The position numbers and the translations under genes are program-made. Below the pieces are notes generated by a model that made no database searches, was not told where the DNA came from, and saw only the letters and a program-made list of their open reading frames with translations. A stretch of 64,000 nucleotides of DNA from Arthrobacter bambusae (GTDB taxonomy: Bacteria > Actinomycetota > Actinomycetes > Actinomycetales > Micrococcaceae): NCBI RefSeq assembly GCF_030812595.1, contig NZ_JAUSSZ010000003.1, positions 248,001 through 312,000 on the forward strand, written 5' to 3'. Numbering within the stretch: position 1 is the first letter of the stretch; the number at the start of each line of letters is the position of its first letter. Positions 18,038-27,146 of the stretch are shown here, piece by piece.

Positions 18038-18364
18038 ATGAGCAACGCTAAAAACGTTACCGACGCCAGTTTCAGCACCGACGTCCTGGCCGCTGAAAAG
18101 CCGGTCATTGTGGACTTCTGGGCAGAGTGGTGCGGCCCGTGCCGCAAGTTGGGTCCGATCCTCGACGAGATCTCGGTTGAGTATGGAGACAAGGTGGATG
18201 TCGTCAAGCTGAATGTCGATGACAACCCGGCCATCGCAGCGGAGTACGGCATCACGTCTATCCCCGCCGTCTACCTCTTCAGCGGGGGAGAAGTGAAGAG
18301 CACAGTCATCGGCGCCAAGCCGAAGCAGTTCTTCGAAAAGGAATTTGAATCCGTCCTGTCCTAG
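18038..18364 (+). CDS. trxA: Thioredoxin
   Basis: A 108-residue thioredoxin with the active site WCGPC (Cys32, Cys35), the buried Asp in VDFWAEW and the cis-Pro loop TSIPAVYLF. AAGGGAAAG lies upstream of the ATG. It is co-transcribed with trxB and followed by a strong terminator. The protein reduces disulfides in ribonucleotide reductase, peroxiredoxins and other cytoplasmic targets. Confidence 0.97.
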   Translation: MSNAKNVTDASFSTDVLAAEKPVIVDFWAEWCGPCRKLGPILDEISVEYGDKVDVVKLNVDDNPAIAAEYGITSIPAVYLFSGGEVKSTVIGAKPKQFFEKEFESVLS

Positions 18365-18400
18365 GACGTCCGGCGCGCTTGTAAAGGCGCCCGCTGATTC

Positions 18401-18442
18401 AGCCGGTGGTTCTCGCGATTGAGCGAGGGCCGCCGGCTTTTT
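18401..18442 (+). terminator. Rho-independent terminator after trxBA
   Basis: A 16-bp stem with three G-U positions (18401-18416 with 18423-18438; AGCCGGTGG... / ...GCCGCCGGCT) and loop GATTGA is followed by TTTTTC. Confidence 0.85.
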
Positions 18443-18701
18443 CTTGTCCTCGGGTATGGGCGTATGCATCGTGGTGTTCGCTCTACGTCACTTCAAGGCT
18501 TCATTTTCCGGTTTGTGAACCCCTTCCGTTTTCGATACGGGCACTTCTTTTGGTGAACTGGCTGTATCGACATGAGCTTCTCGCGCACAGGGGGATGGGC
18601 GAAGGGTAGGGAGATTTGAGCATATTCCTGACCTTGGCTGCAGCTCTTCTTCGACGCGTGGGCTTCCTTTGAATGTCCAAGGCGGAGGAGTCGACAGGGC
18701 C

Positions 18702-18715
18702 GTTTCACGTGAAAC
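18702..18715. other. parS: parS site 1
   Basis: Perfect 14-bp palindrome GTTTCACGTGAAAC, the ParB-binding centromere core. It lies 107 bases from the next site. Confidence 0.93.
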
Positions 18716-18808
18716 GGAATCGGCAATCCGGCGAAGGTAAGCGATACCTACGCCGTGAAGATGCTCCGGTCTAGCCACTTCTTTTGCTTGGGCCTAGGCG
18801 CGCACATC

Positions 18809-18822
18809 GTTTCACGTGAAAC
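18809..18822. other. parS: parS site 2
   Basis: Perfect GTTTCACGTGAAAC core in non-coding sequence. Confidence 0.93.
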
Positions 18823-19097
18823 ATGCCTATTCTTCTCAAATCCCAAAGCACTCCGTTGGTTTTCGGGGCACGCGAATGATCCCACGCCCGCTGGCACCAT
18901 AAGGATTTCTGCGGGACGGCTGGAAACGCCCGGCGTTGCCTGAGTCGCTACGCCCAGCCGTCTTGCCAGTCAGCGCAGAAACCCACTGAACATTTCCTGA
19001 AGTCCACGTTTATTGCTCTGCGCGCCCCGCTAGGGGTCCTGGCCTCGTCCCATGAACGACTCGCGGGTTTGACGCGTAGGAACCGCGGCCGATGAGT

Positions 19098-19111
19098 GTT
19101 TCACGTGAAAC
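19098..19111. other. parS: parS site 3
   Basis: Perfect GTTTCACGTGAAAC core. The left flank (CCGATGAGT) nearly matches the left flank of the site inside parA (CCGATCAGT). Confidence 0.93.
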
Positions 19112-20594
19112 GGCGTGGTAACACTCCGCATTGGCACCCAATTCCCGACGCCGACTCAGTACGGCACCATCTCCGACGCCAAACGCGACAGATTGCGCTC
19201 CGGCAGGCCAAAGCAGGGCAAGCTGCGCGCGGCGTCGATCGCTGCGGATACCCACCTTCCGGAATTGGAGTGCCTAGTTCAACCTTCTTGTCTCGCTCCA
19301 GGGTCGTTGTCCTTCGGTCTCGTTCCAGTCGTCTCATTCCCACCAGCTCACGGACACAGGTGGATTCGCTTCCCGGTCGACCCTGCGGTTGCCTTCTGGA
19401 GGGTGGCCGAAAACAACATTTTCGGCTCAAGACTGGCGGCGCAGAAAATTCGGGCGTCGCTGAGCGAATCCGACCGATTTAAGTTGTACCCTACGCAAAC
19501 GGTTTGTTGTCATCAATCGATCCCGGCTGTCACCCCTACAGACCCGTGTGCAGCCGACGCCTGATCGTCTATTCATCAGCAACCCATAGGGCCAAGAAGG
19601 CTTCCTCGGCTGGCAGTCGTTATTGCCAACGGATCTTAATGCGCGGGACCAGGCTCCTCACCTGCCTCATCCCTTGGACTCCTCAAGGCCTACGCGGACT
19701 GAAGCTGCGGAATTTCCGCGTCTGGCCCCTTCCGGGCGGATCAAAGTAACCGCCAGCAAGAAGCCACGTCGTCACCCGAAACAAGCACCTTCAGGACGAC
19801 TGGCACTACTGAAGCCCGCGACCAGTCCTCATGTGCTCGAGCAGCACTACATCCGTTCGTTGAACGACTGCCTTCAGACTGGCTGGAAAAATCAAGGCTC
19901 GGGGCGGATATTCCAAATTCGAACACCGCCACAAGGACGGATCCGAGTATGCGCCGCTCGTACCAGAATCAGCACGACGCCAGACTTCCAGATCTCTCGA
20001 GATTGAGAGCACTCACCGCACATTCCCATCGAAGTATTATCGGGGGGGAGGTCGCCCGTCTTTCTCACCCGGCTGGCCTCCCATCAAGCCGACCATCCCT
20101 GACGAACCATCACTTCACGCCACCGCTCACCGGCGGCCAATCAACCAGAGACGGAGAAGCATGAGCAACACGTTGGTTCCGAAAAGCACTCTCCAACGAT
20201 GGAGGAGAGCGCGGGGACCAGAAAGTACTCTTGGCCCCTGCGTGTAACGGATTTCGGGATTGACAAGGTCCCCGGACCTTCCAGGCTTTCCGGGAGGCTG
20301 GGCATCCTCCACACGTGCAGAGACGATTGCCTGTCCTGGGACCTCGCAGCGGCCGAGTATTTGGATGCGTTGACGTCGTTTGGCTATCGCGATGGCCAGA
20401 TGCCCGCTAGGCCCGGTACGCCCTTAGTTCGCCCAGAGATACCTCGGCAGAGTCCCCGTAGACCTCTTTATTCTCATCGGCCGCTTCCATATCAGGCCGG
20501 TACTTGCGGCTCCTTTCGTATCAGCAGTATCTGCGACTCCTGAGTCGCGCACTCAAGAACCCGACCTCAAACACGGGCCCCGGACATAGCCACT

Positions 20595-20608
20595 GTTTCA
20601 CGTGAAAC
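20595..20608. other. parS: parS site 4
   Basis: Perfect core within the full 16-bp form TGTTTCACGTGAAACA. Confidence 0.94.
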
Positions 20609-20769
20609 ACGCGCGGCACCATGTCTCTCAAGCTGTTGATTCCATGCCCGGGAGGGAAGAGAAACCCGAGCGTGGACCGTCGGCAAGCTAGCGCCAAGAC
20701 ACAAAGTGAGCGGTCTTTCCACAGCCGCTCAATCTCGGTGACCAAGAATATCCACCGACGACCCTAAAG

Positions 20770-20790
20770 TTATACACAAAGTTATCCACA
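20770..20790 (+). other. Two DnaA boxes in the parS region
   Basis: TTATACACA (20770-20778, one mismatch) and a perfect TTATCCACA (20782-20790) lie 3 bases apart in the same orientation, followed by ATATCCACC. Confidence 0.7.
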
Positions 20791-20992
20791 GCAATATCCA
20801 CCGCGGCAGAAGCTACCTCAAGATGCTTCGCTGACTTCGATACGGGACTCGCGAAATTGGACGCAGCAAGCCAATCGGACGGTACGCGGCAGATAGATTC
20901 CTCCCAGCTCGAAAAGTCGCCAAAATGCCCGGAAAAGGGCCGAAATCGGGCGAAATTGGGACAAAACGGGCCCTCTCACAGCGGTTGGTTCT

Positions 20993-21006
20993 GTTTCACG
21001 TGAAAC
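20993..21006. other. parS: parS site 5
   Basis: Perfect core within the full 16-bp form TGTTTCACGTGAAACA. The flanks extend the palindrome further (GGTTCTGTTTC / GAAACAGAACC). Confidence 0.94.
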
Positions 21007-21113
21007 AGAACCAACGACCCACCCACGCGCCGCGCAGGCAGAAGCGCCGGCCTCCTGGAAAACGGTTCGGTCCGGTCAGCGACCCCCAGCACCCGGCCGA
21101 CTTATCAGCACAG

Positions 21114-21122
21114 TTATCCACA
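21114..21122 (+). other. DnaA box in the parS region
   Basis: Perfect TTATCCACA, followed by GGGATATCCAC, a weak second box. Confidence 0.65.
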
Positions 21123-22707
21123 GGGATATCCACTGCCACTCTCAGACTTTTCAACAGCCGTTCGCACAGGGCTACAGGGGACGATCGCGGAAAATCCCAA
21201 GTAACTCTCTTCCTCCTCCGCGCTCCAGCTGACCCGCCACGTCCTTGAGGCTTCAGCTACTTCCAAGTCGAAAACCACCGAAGCGTTCCGGTCAGCTTCC
21301 GGGAAGGAGCGGCACCTAACAATTGATTTCTCGGCGAGTGATTCGACACCACAGACGGCACGGTGTCCTTAGGTCTCCGGCGGCAGGGAAGTGTCCTGAC
21401 GCAGCAATTGATGGCCACAGCCACCTTACTCCGGCGATCCAGCGAACCGCTTCTCCGAGCCTGCCCGACCATGCAGTAGCCACGCCGATCCTGGCGTACC
21501 CGGCTGCACCGTTGATAGGAATCGCGAACCCCATCGCTTTCAGACTTTCGCCAACAAGGCGCTCCTCGAATCACTCACAACGACCAGCAGTCGGAGAGTG
21601 GCCTCGGCGGGAGTGTGACCACGCCGCAGAAAATCGTCCACCCCCAGCCGATGGGGGAAGCGGCTAACTGAATCTTAGGGAGTCAACGTTCCTCGTAGTT
21701 CGTAGTCAATACCAGCTTGCGGACCCCGCCCCGAGGTGATCGACGCGCTCATCAACTCCTAATTGCGGCGCCGAAAACTGCGACCAGCAAGAGCCGGACA
21801 GATTCCGCTGGGGGAAACCAGCGGTCACAGCCGGGGGAGCCTACGTCCGATCCGGGAGTCGTCAGGGGAACCAAGCACGCCGGCTCTCTTGTGGGCCTAC
21901 AACCCGACGCCGTCGTCCTGGTGCGCCTACCACGCGACCCCGGCGCGCTGGAGCCCAGCAACTCCACCGTGGAGGTCCTGCCACCGATACAGAGAGCGTA
22001 AGGGAACACGTGCCGCGTCACCTATCCCGAATTCGGCGAGAGGGGGAAGAAAAACTCCAAGGCAGGCCTAGATCACGTGCGGAGTCATCAGCGTTCGACG
22101 AAAACCCACAGCAATTGAATCCGCACGCGGTAAGCGCGCTTGAGGCATTCCAGGTCGTGCAACATCAACCGGGCCGGAGCTCAGCATCCCCGTCACCCGA
22201 CACTGCCAGGTGACGGGGAGACCCACAAGCGGGCGTTCTCATCCGGGTCTTCAGCTTTGCCTATTCCCGCTTGCAAGAGTCCAGATCAACACCCAACCTC
22301 CTACGCGGCCGCCCGTGCGTCACCGAGAACGTGCCGAGCGACGCTCAGCGGGAACCACGACCAGAACAGCTATTGGCAGCCTTCCCACATGCAACGAGCA
22401 ATTGGGGGACAAAGCCCGGTGGACCCTGCATTCTCAGAACGCACGCACGCCAATCGGGGCGGCTTCCAGCCATACCGCGCAGCGAACTGCACGTGACACT
22501 AGACATTCTTTGTGCCCCGTCCAGAACGAAACCCTGAGCATCCATCACCTCGTGAAGGGTGAAGGGACGCATAAGAACCACTGGTCTAGGAACTTGGACC
22601 GACTCACAGCGCCGCAAGCACGTTCATTCCTTCAGTAGTGCGAGTTGACTATCAATTGATGGCGCGGGCACCAGTGATATGGCGCAGGCCGTCACCGCAA
22701 GGCTGTC

Positions 22708-22721
22708 GTTTCACGTGAAAC
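22708..22721. other. parS: parS site 6
   Basis: Perfect GTTTCACGTGAAAC core. Confidence 0.93.
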
Positions 22722-23053
22722 ATCGTAATGCTACTTCCCAATTCGGTGCGCTGTTGCTCGATCGGCGCATTTACCGCAGCTCACAACACCTGGATCCCCG
22801 GGGGACTCGGCTAAGACGATCAGCTGTGCGGCGCGCCTCGTAAGCAAACACTTCCACACGTTGACCGCAATTTCCGTACCTTACGTCGGTACAGAAAATC
22901 TCCAACGCGGAGCTCGCGATAAGGTCCAAACCGGCCTTGGCGGTAGGGACCCGTGCGGCCAGCGGACTCATCGACCTTACCAATGTTGGGTTCAACGTAT
23001 CCGGGAGGATCGGGGTTTCCGACGATCCTAGACATCAAGGCAAATAAACACAT

Positions 23054-23067
23054 GTTTCACGTGAAAC
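23054..23067. other. parS: parS site 7
   Basis: Perfect GTTTCACGTGAAAC core. Confidence 0.93.
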
Positions 23068-23178
23068 CCAGAAGTCCTAGCTTCCAACGTCATGGTAGTC
23101 CGTTAGGACCGCGCGAATGTAACCCGAAGCCGCCGCCGTCAGATGCATCATCACGATCGCCTCAGCAGCCACCGGACA

Positions 23179-23192
23179 GTTTCACGTGAAAC
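23179..23192. other. parS: parS site 8
   Basis: Perfect GTTTCACGTGAAAC core, about 300 bases from the end of parB. Confidence 0.93.
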
Positions 23193-23433
23193 ACCTCAGG
23201 CACCTCGGGCTACATCGATGCCGCCAAGATCCAGGATCTCGTTGAGTTGGAACGGGCTCCAACCCGCCTCTAGAAAAACCACCGCCATCGTGAAGCCGAA
23301 CAGCGACCCAGGCGACCGCACTCGAGTCAACCTCCGTTTTCCCGACTCACGAAGCTGAAGGCTTGACGGTCTGGCGTACTAGGCAGGCGACAACCAACGG
23401 GAATAAGGCGAGCCCTAATCCGCCGCCACATAG

Positions 23434-23469
23434 AAAAGGAGCCCGCTTCGTGAGAAGCGGACTCCTTTT
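23434..23469. terminator. Bidirectional terminator downstream of parB
   Basis: A 16-bp stem with a single mismatch (23434-23449 with 23454-23469; AAAAGGAG...CTCCTTTT) and a GTGA loop. A-rich and T-rich ends on the two sides let it work on both strands. Confidence 0.85.
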
Positions 23470-23486
23470 CCGTAGAAATCGAACGA

Positions 23487-24701
23487 TTAGCCTTCGTCAC
23501 TTGGCGACAAAACGTCCATGATCCGGTTCAAATCCTCGACGCTTGCGAATTCGATGCTGACCCGACCCTTTCGGGCACCGAGTGTGATCTTTACGTTGGT
23601 GTCCAAACGATCAGAAAGAGACGACGCCAAGTAGTCAAGGCGTTCATGGCGCGCATTGGGGCGCGGGATGCTGTTCTTGGGCGGCACCGTCGGATCCTGA
23701 TACAAAGCCACAGCTTCCTCAGTGGCTCGCACGGACATTCCTTCGGCAACAATCTTCTGCGCAAGACGTTCCATCGCCGCCGCGTCAGGGAGAGCGAGCA
23801 ACGCGCGGGCGTGGCCGGCCGAGAGTACGCTGGCTGCGACGCGCCGCTGAACGAGGGGCGGAAGCTTGAGCAGGCGGAGAGTGTTGGACACCTGCGGGCG
23901 CGAACGTCCGATCCGATCAGCCAGCTGCTCGTGGGTGGTGCCGAAGTCCTCCAGGAGCTGCTGGTAGGCGGCTGCTTCTTCCAAGGGGTTCAGCTGGCTG
24001 CGGTGCAGGTTTTCCAGCAGGGCATCGCGCAGGAGGTCGTCATCATTGGTATCGCGCACAATCGCCGGGATAGTTTCGAGCCCGGCGGCCTGCACGGCCC
24101 TCCAACGCCGCTCACCCATGACAAGCTCGTACGGTTCTCCACCCTTTTCGGTTGAAGTACGTACAACAATTGGCTGGAGAACGCCTATTTCCTTGACGGA
24201 GTGGACCAGCTCGGCCATGTCGTCTTCATCGAAGACACTGCGCGGTTGTTTGCGGTTGGGATGAATGTCCCCGACGGGGATTTCGGCGAAGCGGGCCCCA
24301 GGAACCTCGACTAGTTGAACCTCAGACGATTCCGCGGGAAGCGGCTCGGAAAGGACGTCGCCCGAAGAAGCTTCCGCACTAGCCTTGGCCGGCTTTGAAA
24401 CGGTTCGGCCTGCAACTGCCGGATCCTCGCTGTCGGTGGTCTTCGCAGCAGGCGACTTCCCAGCGGGACTCTTTGCCGCCGTCGTGCTCTTTGACGAAGA
24501 GCCACGCGATGGGGCGCTCTTCGCCACCTCGGGCTCAGGCAGTTCAGGAGTATTCACCGGCTCCGGCGTCTTGCGTGCCTCAGGGAAGAAGAGGTCCACA
24601 GGTCGAGACGTCGGAGCGCCGTTGCCCGAAGCGCCAGCCGAAGCGGAGCTGGGAATGAGAGCCCCAAGACCCCTACCCAGGCCTCGTCGCTTTTCGCTCA
24701 T
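23487..24701 (-). CDS. parB: Chromosome-partitioning protein ParB
   Basis: A 404-residue ParB/Spo0J CTPase that loads at parS and spreads to form the partition complex. The N terminus [17 protein letters not shown] is the ParA-interacting tail, followed by a long Pro/Ser/Ala linker. The ParB/Srx fold has [26 protein letters not shown] and [17 protein letters not shown]; the helix-turn-helix is [19 protein letters not shown]; the C-terminal dimerisation segment ends the protein. The ATG at 24701 has GGAGGG 8 bases upstream. parA lies upstream in the same direction, and eight parS sites lie just downstream. Confidence 0.97.
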   Translation of the reverse strand: MSEKRRGLGRGLGALIPSSASAGASGNGAPTSRPVDLFFPEARKTPEPVNTPELPEPEVAKSAPSRGSSSKSTTAAKSPAGKSPAAKTTDSEDPAVAGRTVSKPAKASAEASSGDVLSEPLPAESSEVQLVEVPGARFAEIPVGDIHPNRKQPRSVFDEDDMAELVHSVKEIGVLQPIVVRTSTEKGGEPYELVMGERRWRAVQAAGLETIPAIVRDTNDDDLLRDALLENLHRSQLNPLEEAAAYQQLLEDFGTTHEQLADRIGRSRPQVSNTLRLLKLPPLVQRRVAASVLSAGHARALLALPDAAAMERLAQKIVAEGMSVRATEEAVALYQDPTVPPKNSIPRPNARHERLDYLASSLSDRLDTNVKITLGARKGRVSIEFASVEDLNRIMDVLSPSDEG

Positions 24702-24768
24702 TAGTATGTCCCTCCGGTGGAATGGCAAGAATAGAGCCCGCCAAGGATATTGCAGTGATTAAGGAAGT

Positions 24769-25830
24769 CTAGCGCTCGGCGATTTCCGCGGCGGCTTCCA
24801 TGTAGGACAACGCGCCGCTGGATGACGGATCGTAGGTCATCACCGTCTGTTGATAGCTCGGGGCCTCCGAGATGCGCACCGAACGTGGCACCACGGCGCC
24901 GAGAACCTGATTCGGGAAATGTTGACGGACTTCGGAAGCCACCTGCGCGGCGAGATTCGTGCGGCCATCGTACATGGTGAGAAGAATGGTGGAGACGACC
25001 AGTTCAGCATTGAGGTGCTTCTGGATCATTTCGATGTTCTTGAGGAGCTGGCTCAGGCCTTCCAGTGCGTAGTACTCGCACTGGATTGGGATGAGTACCT
25101 CGCTGGCGGCGCAGAAGGCGTTGACAGTCAGCAGTCCGAGGCTGGGCGGGCAGTCAATGAAGATGAAGTCCAAGCGACCTTCACCGTTCTTCGCACGTTC
25201 CTTCGAATACACATCGATTGCGCGGCGCAGGCGCTGCTCGCGTGCAACGAGGGAAACCAGCTCGATTTCAGCCCCTGCCAGATGAATGGTCGCCGGCGCG
25301 CAGATGAGATTGGGAATATCAGGGCAAGGAGCCACAACGTCGCCCAGCGGGAGGTCGTTGATTAGCACGTCGTAAATGCTGTCGACGTCGGCGTGGTGTT
25401 CGATACCGAGGGCCGTGGATGCATTTCCCTGGGGATCGATGTCGATCACCAGGACATTGAGCCCAGCCGAAGCCAAGGCGGCAGCAATATTGACCGTCGT
25501 GGTGGTCTTTCCTACGCCGCCCTTTTGATTGGACACCGTGAAGATACGGGTCTTCTCCGGCTTGGGAAGCTCGCGTCCCACCAGCCGTTCGCGACGCCGT
25601 GTCTCATGGGCGAGCTGGCGCGCAATGGGGCTGGAATCGTCGATGGAATCGATGACGTTGTCGTTTCCGCCGATCAGTGTTTCACGTGAAACAGCAGCGT
25701 TTGCAACCGAATTAGTGCGCATCAGCGCAGATTCGAAAGACGTCGATGGTGCAGCCATGGCCCGGGCCGACCCCAAGGAAATAAATGGCGGGATCCGCTG
25801 GGTGGAGGTTTCGCCACTGCCCACTGTCAC
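24769..25830 (-). CDS. parA: Chromosome-partitioning ATPase ParA
   Basis: A 353-residue (longest form) ParA/Soj ATPase driving origin segregation with ParB. The deviant Walker A is KGGVGKTTTTVN and the Walker A' is VLVIDIDPQGNAS; the later FIDCPPSLGLLTVNA is also typical. About 90 residues precede the ATPase core. The start is uncertain: GTG at 25830, ATG at 25758 and ATG at 25722 are all possible and none has a strong Shine-Dalgarno. A parS site inside the gene encodes the VSRET segment of this N-terminal extension, so the extension is constrained by DNA function or is not conserved as protein. Confidence 0.95.
   Translation of the reverse strand: MTVGSGETSTQRIPPFISLGSARAMAAPSTSFESALMRTNSVANAAVSRETLIGGNDNVIDSIDDSSPIARQLAHETRRRERLVGRELPKPEKTRIFTVSNQKGGVGKTTTTVNIAAALASAGLNVLVIDIDPQGNASTALGIEHHADVDSIYDVLINDLPLGDVVAPCPDIPNLICAPATIHLAGAEIELVSLVAREQRLRRAIDVYSKERAKNGEGRLDFIFIDCPPSLGLLTVNAFCAASEVLIPIQCEYYALEGLSQLLKNIEMIQKHLNAELVVSTILLTMYDGRTNLAAQVASEVRQHFPNQVLGAVVPRSVRISEAPSYQQTVMTYDPSSSGALSYMEAAAEIAER
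25679..25692. other. parS: parS site 9, inside parA
   Basis: Perfect core in the 16-bp form TGTTTCACGTGAAACA, located in the coding sequence of the ParA N-terminal extension. Confidence 0.94.
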
Positions 25831-25910
25831 ACTCTCACTCTCATTCGGCTCTAGCTGCCGTTCTCTAGCTTAACCGCTCAGTTGCGGACACGCGGGACAC
25901 AGCGCCGAAG

Positions 25911-26561
25911 CTAAGCGATCTTCCGCTGTTTGTTAACGACGATCCGCACCACTGTGGTGGGTTCCTCCAAGAGCTCCTGCCCGCAAACCAGCACGGACGT
26001 CTCCACGCCGCCGAGCCTGCGGATCACTTTCGCGGCTTGCTCAATTTCCTCGGCAGCGCTGCGGCCTTTGATCGCCACGACTTCACCTTTGCCGTTAAGC
26101 AGGGGAATGGTCAGGCCAGCGAGCTTGGACAGCGCAGAGACGGCCCTCGCTGTGACGACGTCCGCGTCGACCATACCCACCGCGAGCTCCGCCCGGGTGC
26201 GCATGACGGTGACATTGCCCAGTCCGAGATCGTCCACAACTTCCTGAAGCCAAATGACGCGTCGTTCCAGCGGCTCGATCAGCGTGAGTTCGAGATCGGG
26301 ACGTGCAATTGCCAAGCACAAGCCGGGAAGCCCGGCACCGGAACCAACGTCGGCAACATGGCTTCCATGCGCGATTGCAGACTCGATGACGGCGCAATTG
26401 AGGACATGCCGGCTCCACAGGCGGGGAACCTCGCGCGGACCAATAAGCCCGCGCTCGGTTCCCGACGTCGCCAAATGTTCAACGTACCGTTGGGCGAGGC
26501 CAAGCCGGTCACCGAAAATCTTCTCTGCCGCCTGCAGTTCGGCCGCCGTGATGTCAACCAT
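25911..26561 (-). CDS. rsmG: 16S rRNA (guanine(527)-N(7))-methyltransferase
   Basis: A 216-residue SAM-dependent methyltransferase of the GidB/RsmG family, which modifies the 530 loop of 16S rRNA. The SAM-binding region is VADVGSGAGLPGLCLAI, with downstream LTLIEPLERR and VVTARAVSALSKL. Its ATG comes a few bases after the stop of jag. The position between jag and parA is the standard order in this group. Loss of this gene gives low-level streptomycin resistance in other bacteria. Confidence 0.97.
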   Translation of the reverse strand: MVDITAAELQAAEKIFGDRLGLAQRYVEHLATSGTERGLIGPREVPRLWSRHVLNCAVIESAIAHGSHVADVGSGAGLPGLCLAIARPDLELTLIEPLERRVIWLQEVVDDLGLGNVTVMRTRAELAVGMVDADVVTARAVSALSKLAGLTIPLLNGKGEVVAIKGRSAAEEIEQAAKVIRRLGGVETSVLVCGQELLEEPTTVVRIVVNKQRKIA

Positions 26562-26567
26562 GATCCG

Positions 26568-27146
26568 TTAGTCGGCCGAAACTACGATGTGGCGGCCGGC
26601 GCCTTCGCCGTCGGACTCGGAGACAAAGCCGAGGTCCGCAACCGCGTCGTGCACAATCTTTCGTTCGTAGGCGCTCATAGGCTCAAGTGCCACCGGGGCG
26701 CCGGTCTCCTTGACCTTCGCCACCGCGTCTTCGGCAATCTGCTGCAGGTCGCCTGCACGTTCCTTGCGGTAACCGTTGATATCGAGCACCAGGCGGGAGC
26801 GGTTCTCGGTCGCCGACAGCACGGAGAGGCGAGCCAGTTCCTGAAGGGCTTCGAGCACTTCGCCGTCGCGGCCTACGAGGCTCTCAAGCCCTTCGGAGTC
26901 CTCTTCGGCCGCGATGGAGATGTAGGTCCGGCCGTTGCGGATCTCAATGTCGATGTCGCCGTCGATGTCGGCAATGTCGAGGAGTTCCTCAAGATAGTCT
27001 GCGGCGACGTCGCCCTCTTCCTCGAGGCGGCTCACGGAGGTGCTCTTGCCGGCAGCGGTGCCCTCTTCGGACGTTTCTACTGCGGCTTCTGCCAGTTCCT
27101 CGGCCGAGGCAGCGGCCGTTGCCTCTTCGGTGCTTTCAACAGACAT
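26568..27146 (-). CDS. Jag-family RNA-binding protein (KH and R3H domains)
   Basis: A 192-residue protein with an acidic, Ala/Glu-rich N-terminal 50 residues, a KH-like domain (about 60-130, LVGRDGEVLEALQELARL) and a C-terminal R3H domain (MSAYERKIVHDAVAD ... SDGEGAGRHIVV). This is the KhpB/EloR/Jag family, which binds RNA and is linked to cell elongation in firmicutes. The start overlaps the stop of yidC by one base (TAATG). Confidence 0.95.
   Translation of the reverse strand: MSVESTEEATAAASAEELAEAAVETSEEGTAAGKSTSVSRLEEEGDVAADYLEELLDIADIDGDIDIEIRNGRTYISIAAEEDSEGLESLVGRDGEVLEALQELARLSVLSATENRSRLVLDINGYRKERAGDLQQIAEDAVAKVKETGAPVALEPMSAYERKIVHDAVADLGFVSESDGEGAGRHIVVSAD

Larger units (their letters stand above)
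18443..23433. other. About 5 kb without a convincing gene; parS-rich centromere-like region
   Basis: Between the trxA and parB terminators I find no reading frame with a good ribosome binding site and protein-like composition; frames up to about 150 codons exist but read as Ser/Pro/Arg-rich noise. The stretch holds eight perfect copies of GTTTCACGTGAAAC (18702, 18809, 19098, 20595, 20993, 22708, 23054, 23179), several DnaA boxes (20770-21122) and no repeats or transposase remnants that I can name. It is next to parB and parA, so it probably works as the chromosomal centromere. Old decayed genes cannot be excluded. Confidence 0.75.

Noticed and set aside
16700..18469. 589-codon frame opposite trxB and trxA
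   Set aside because: Crosses two certain genes and their terminator on the wrong strand.
19115..22638. Frames of 100-150 codons inside the parS region
   Set aside because: No ribosome binding site, Ser/Pro/Arg-rich composition, stops in all frames nearby and no domain; taken as chance.
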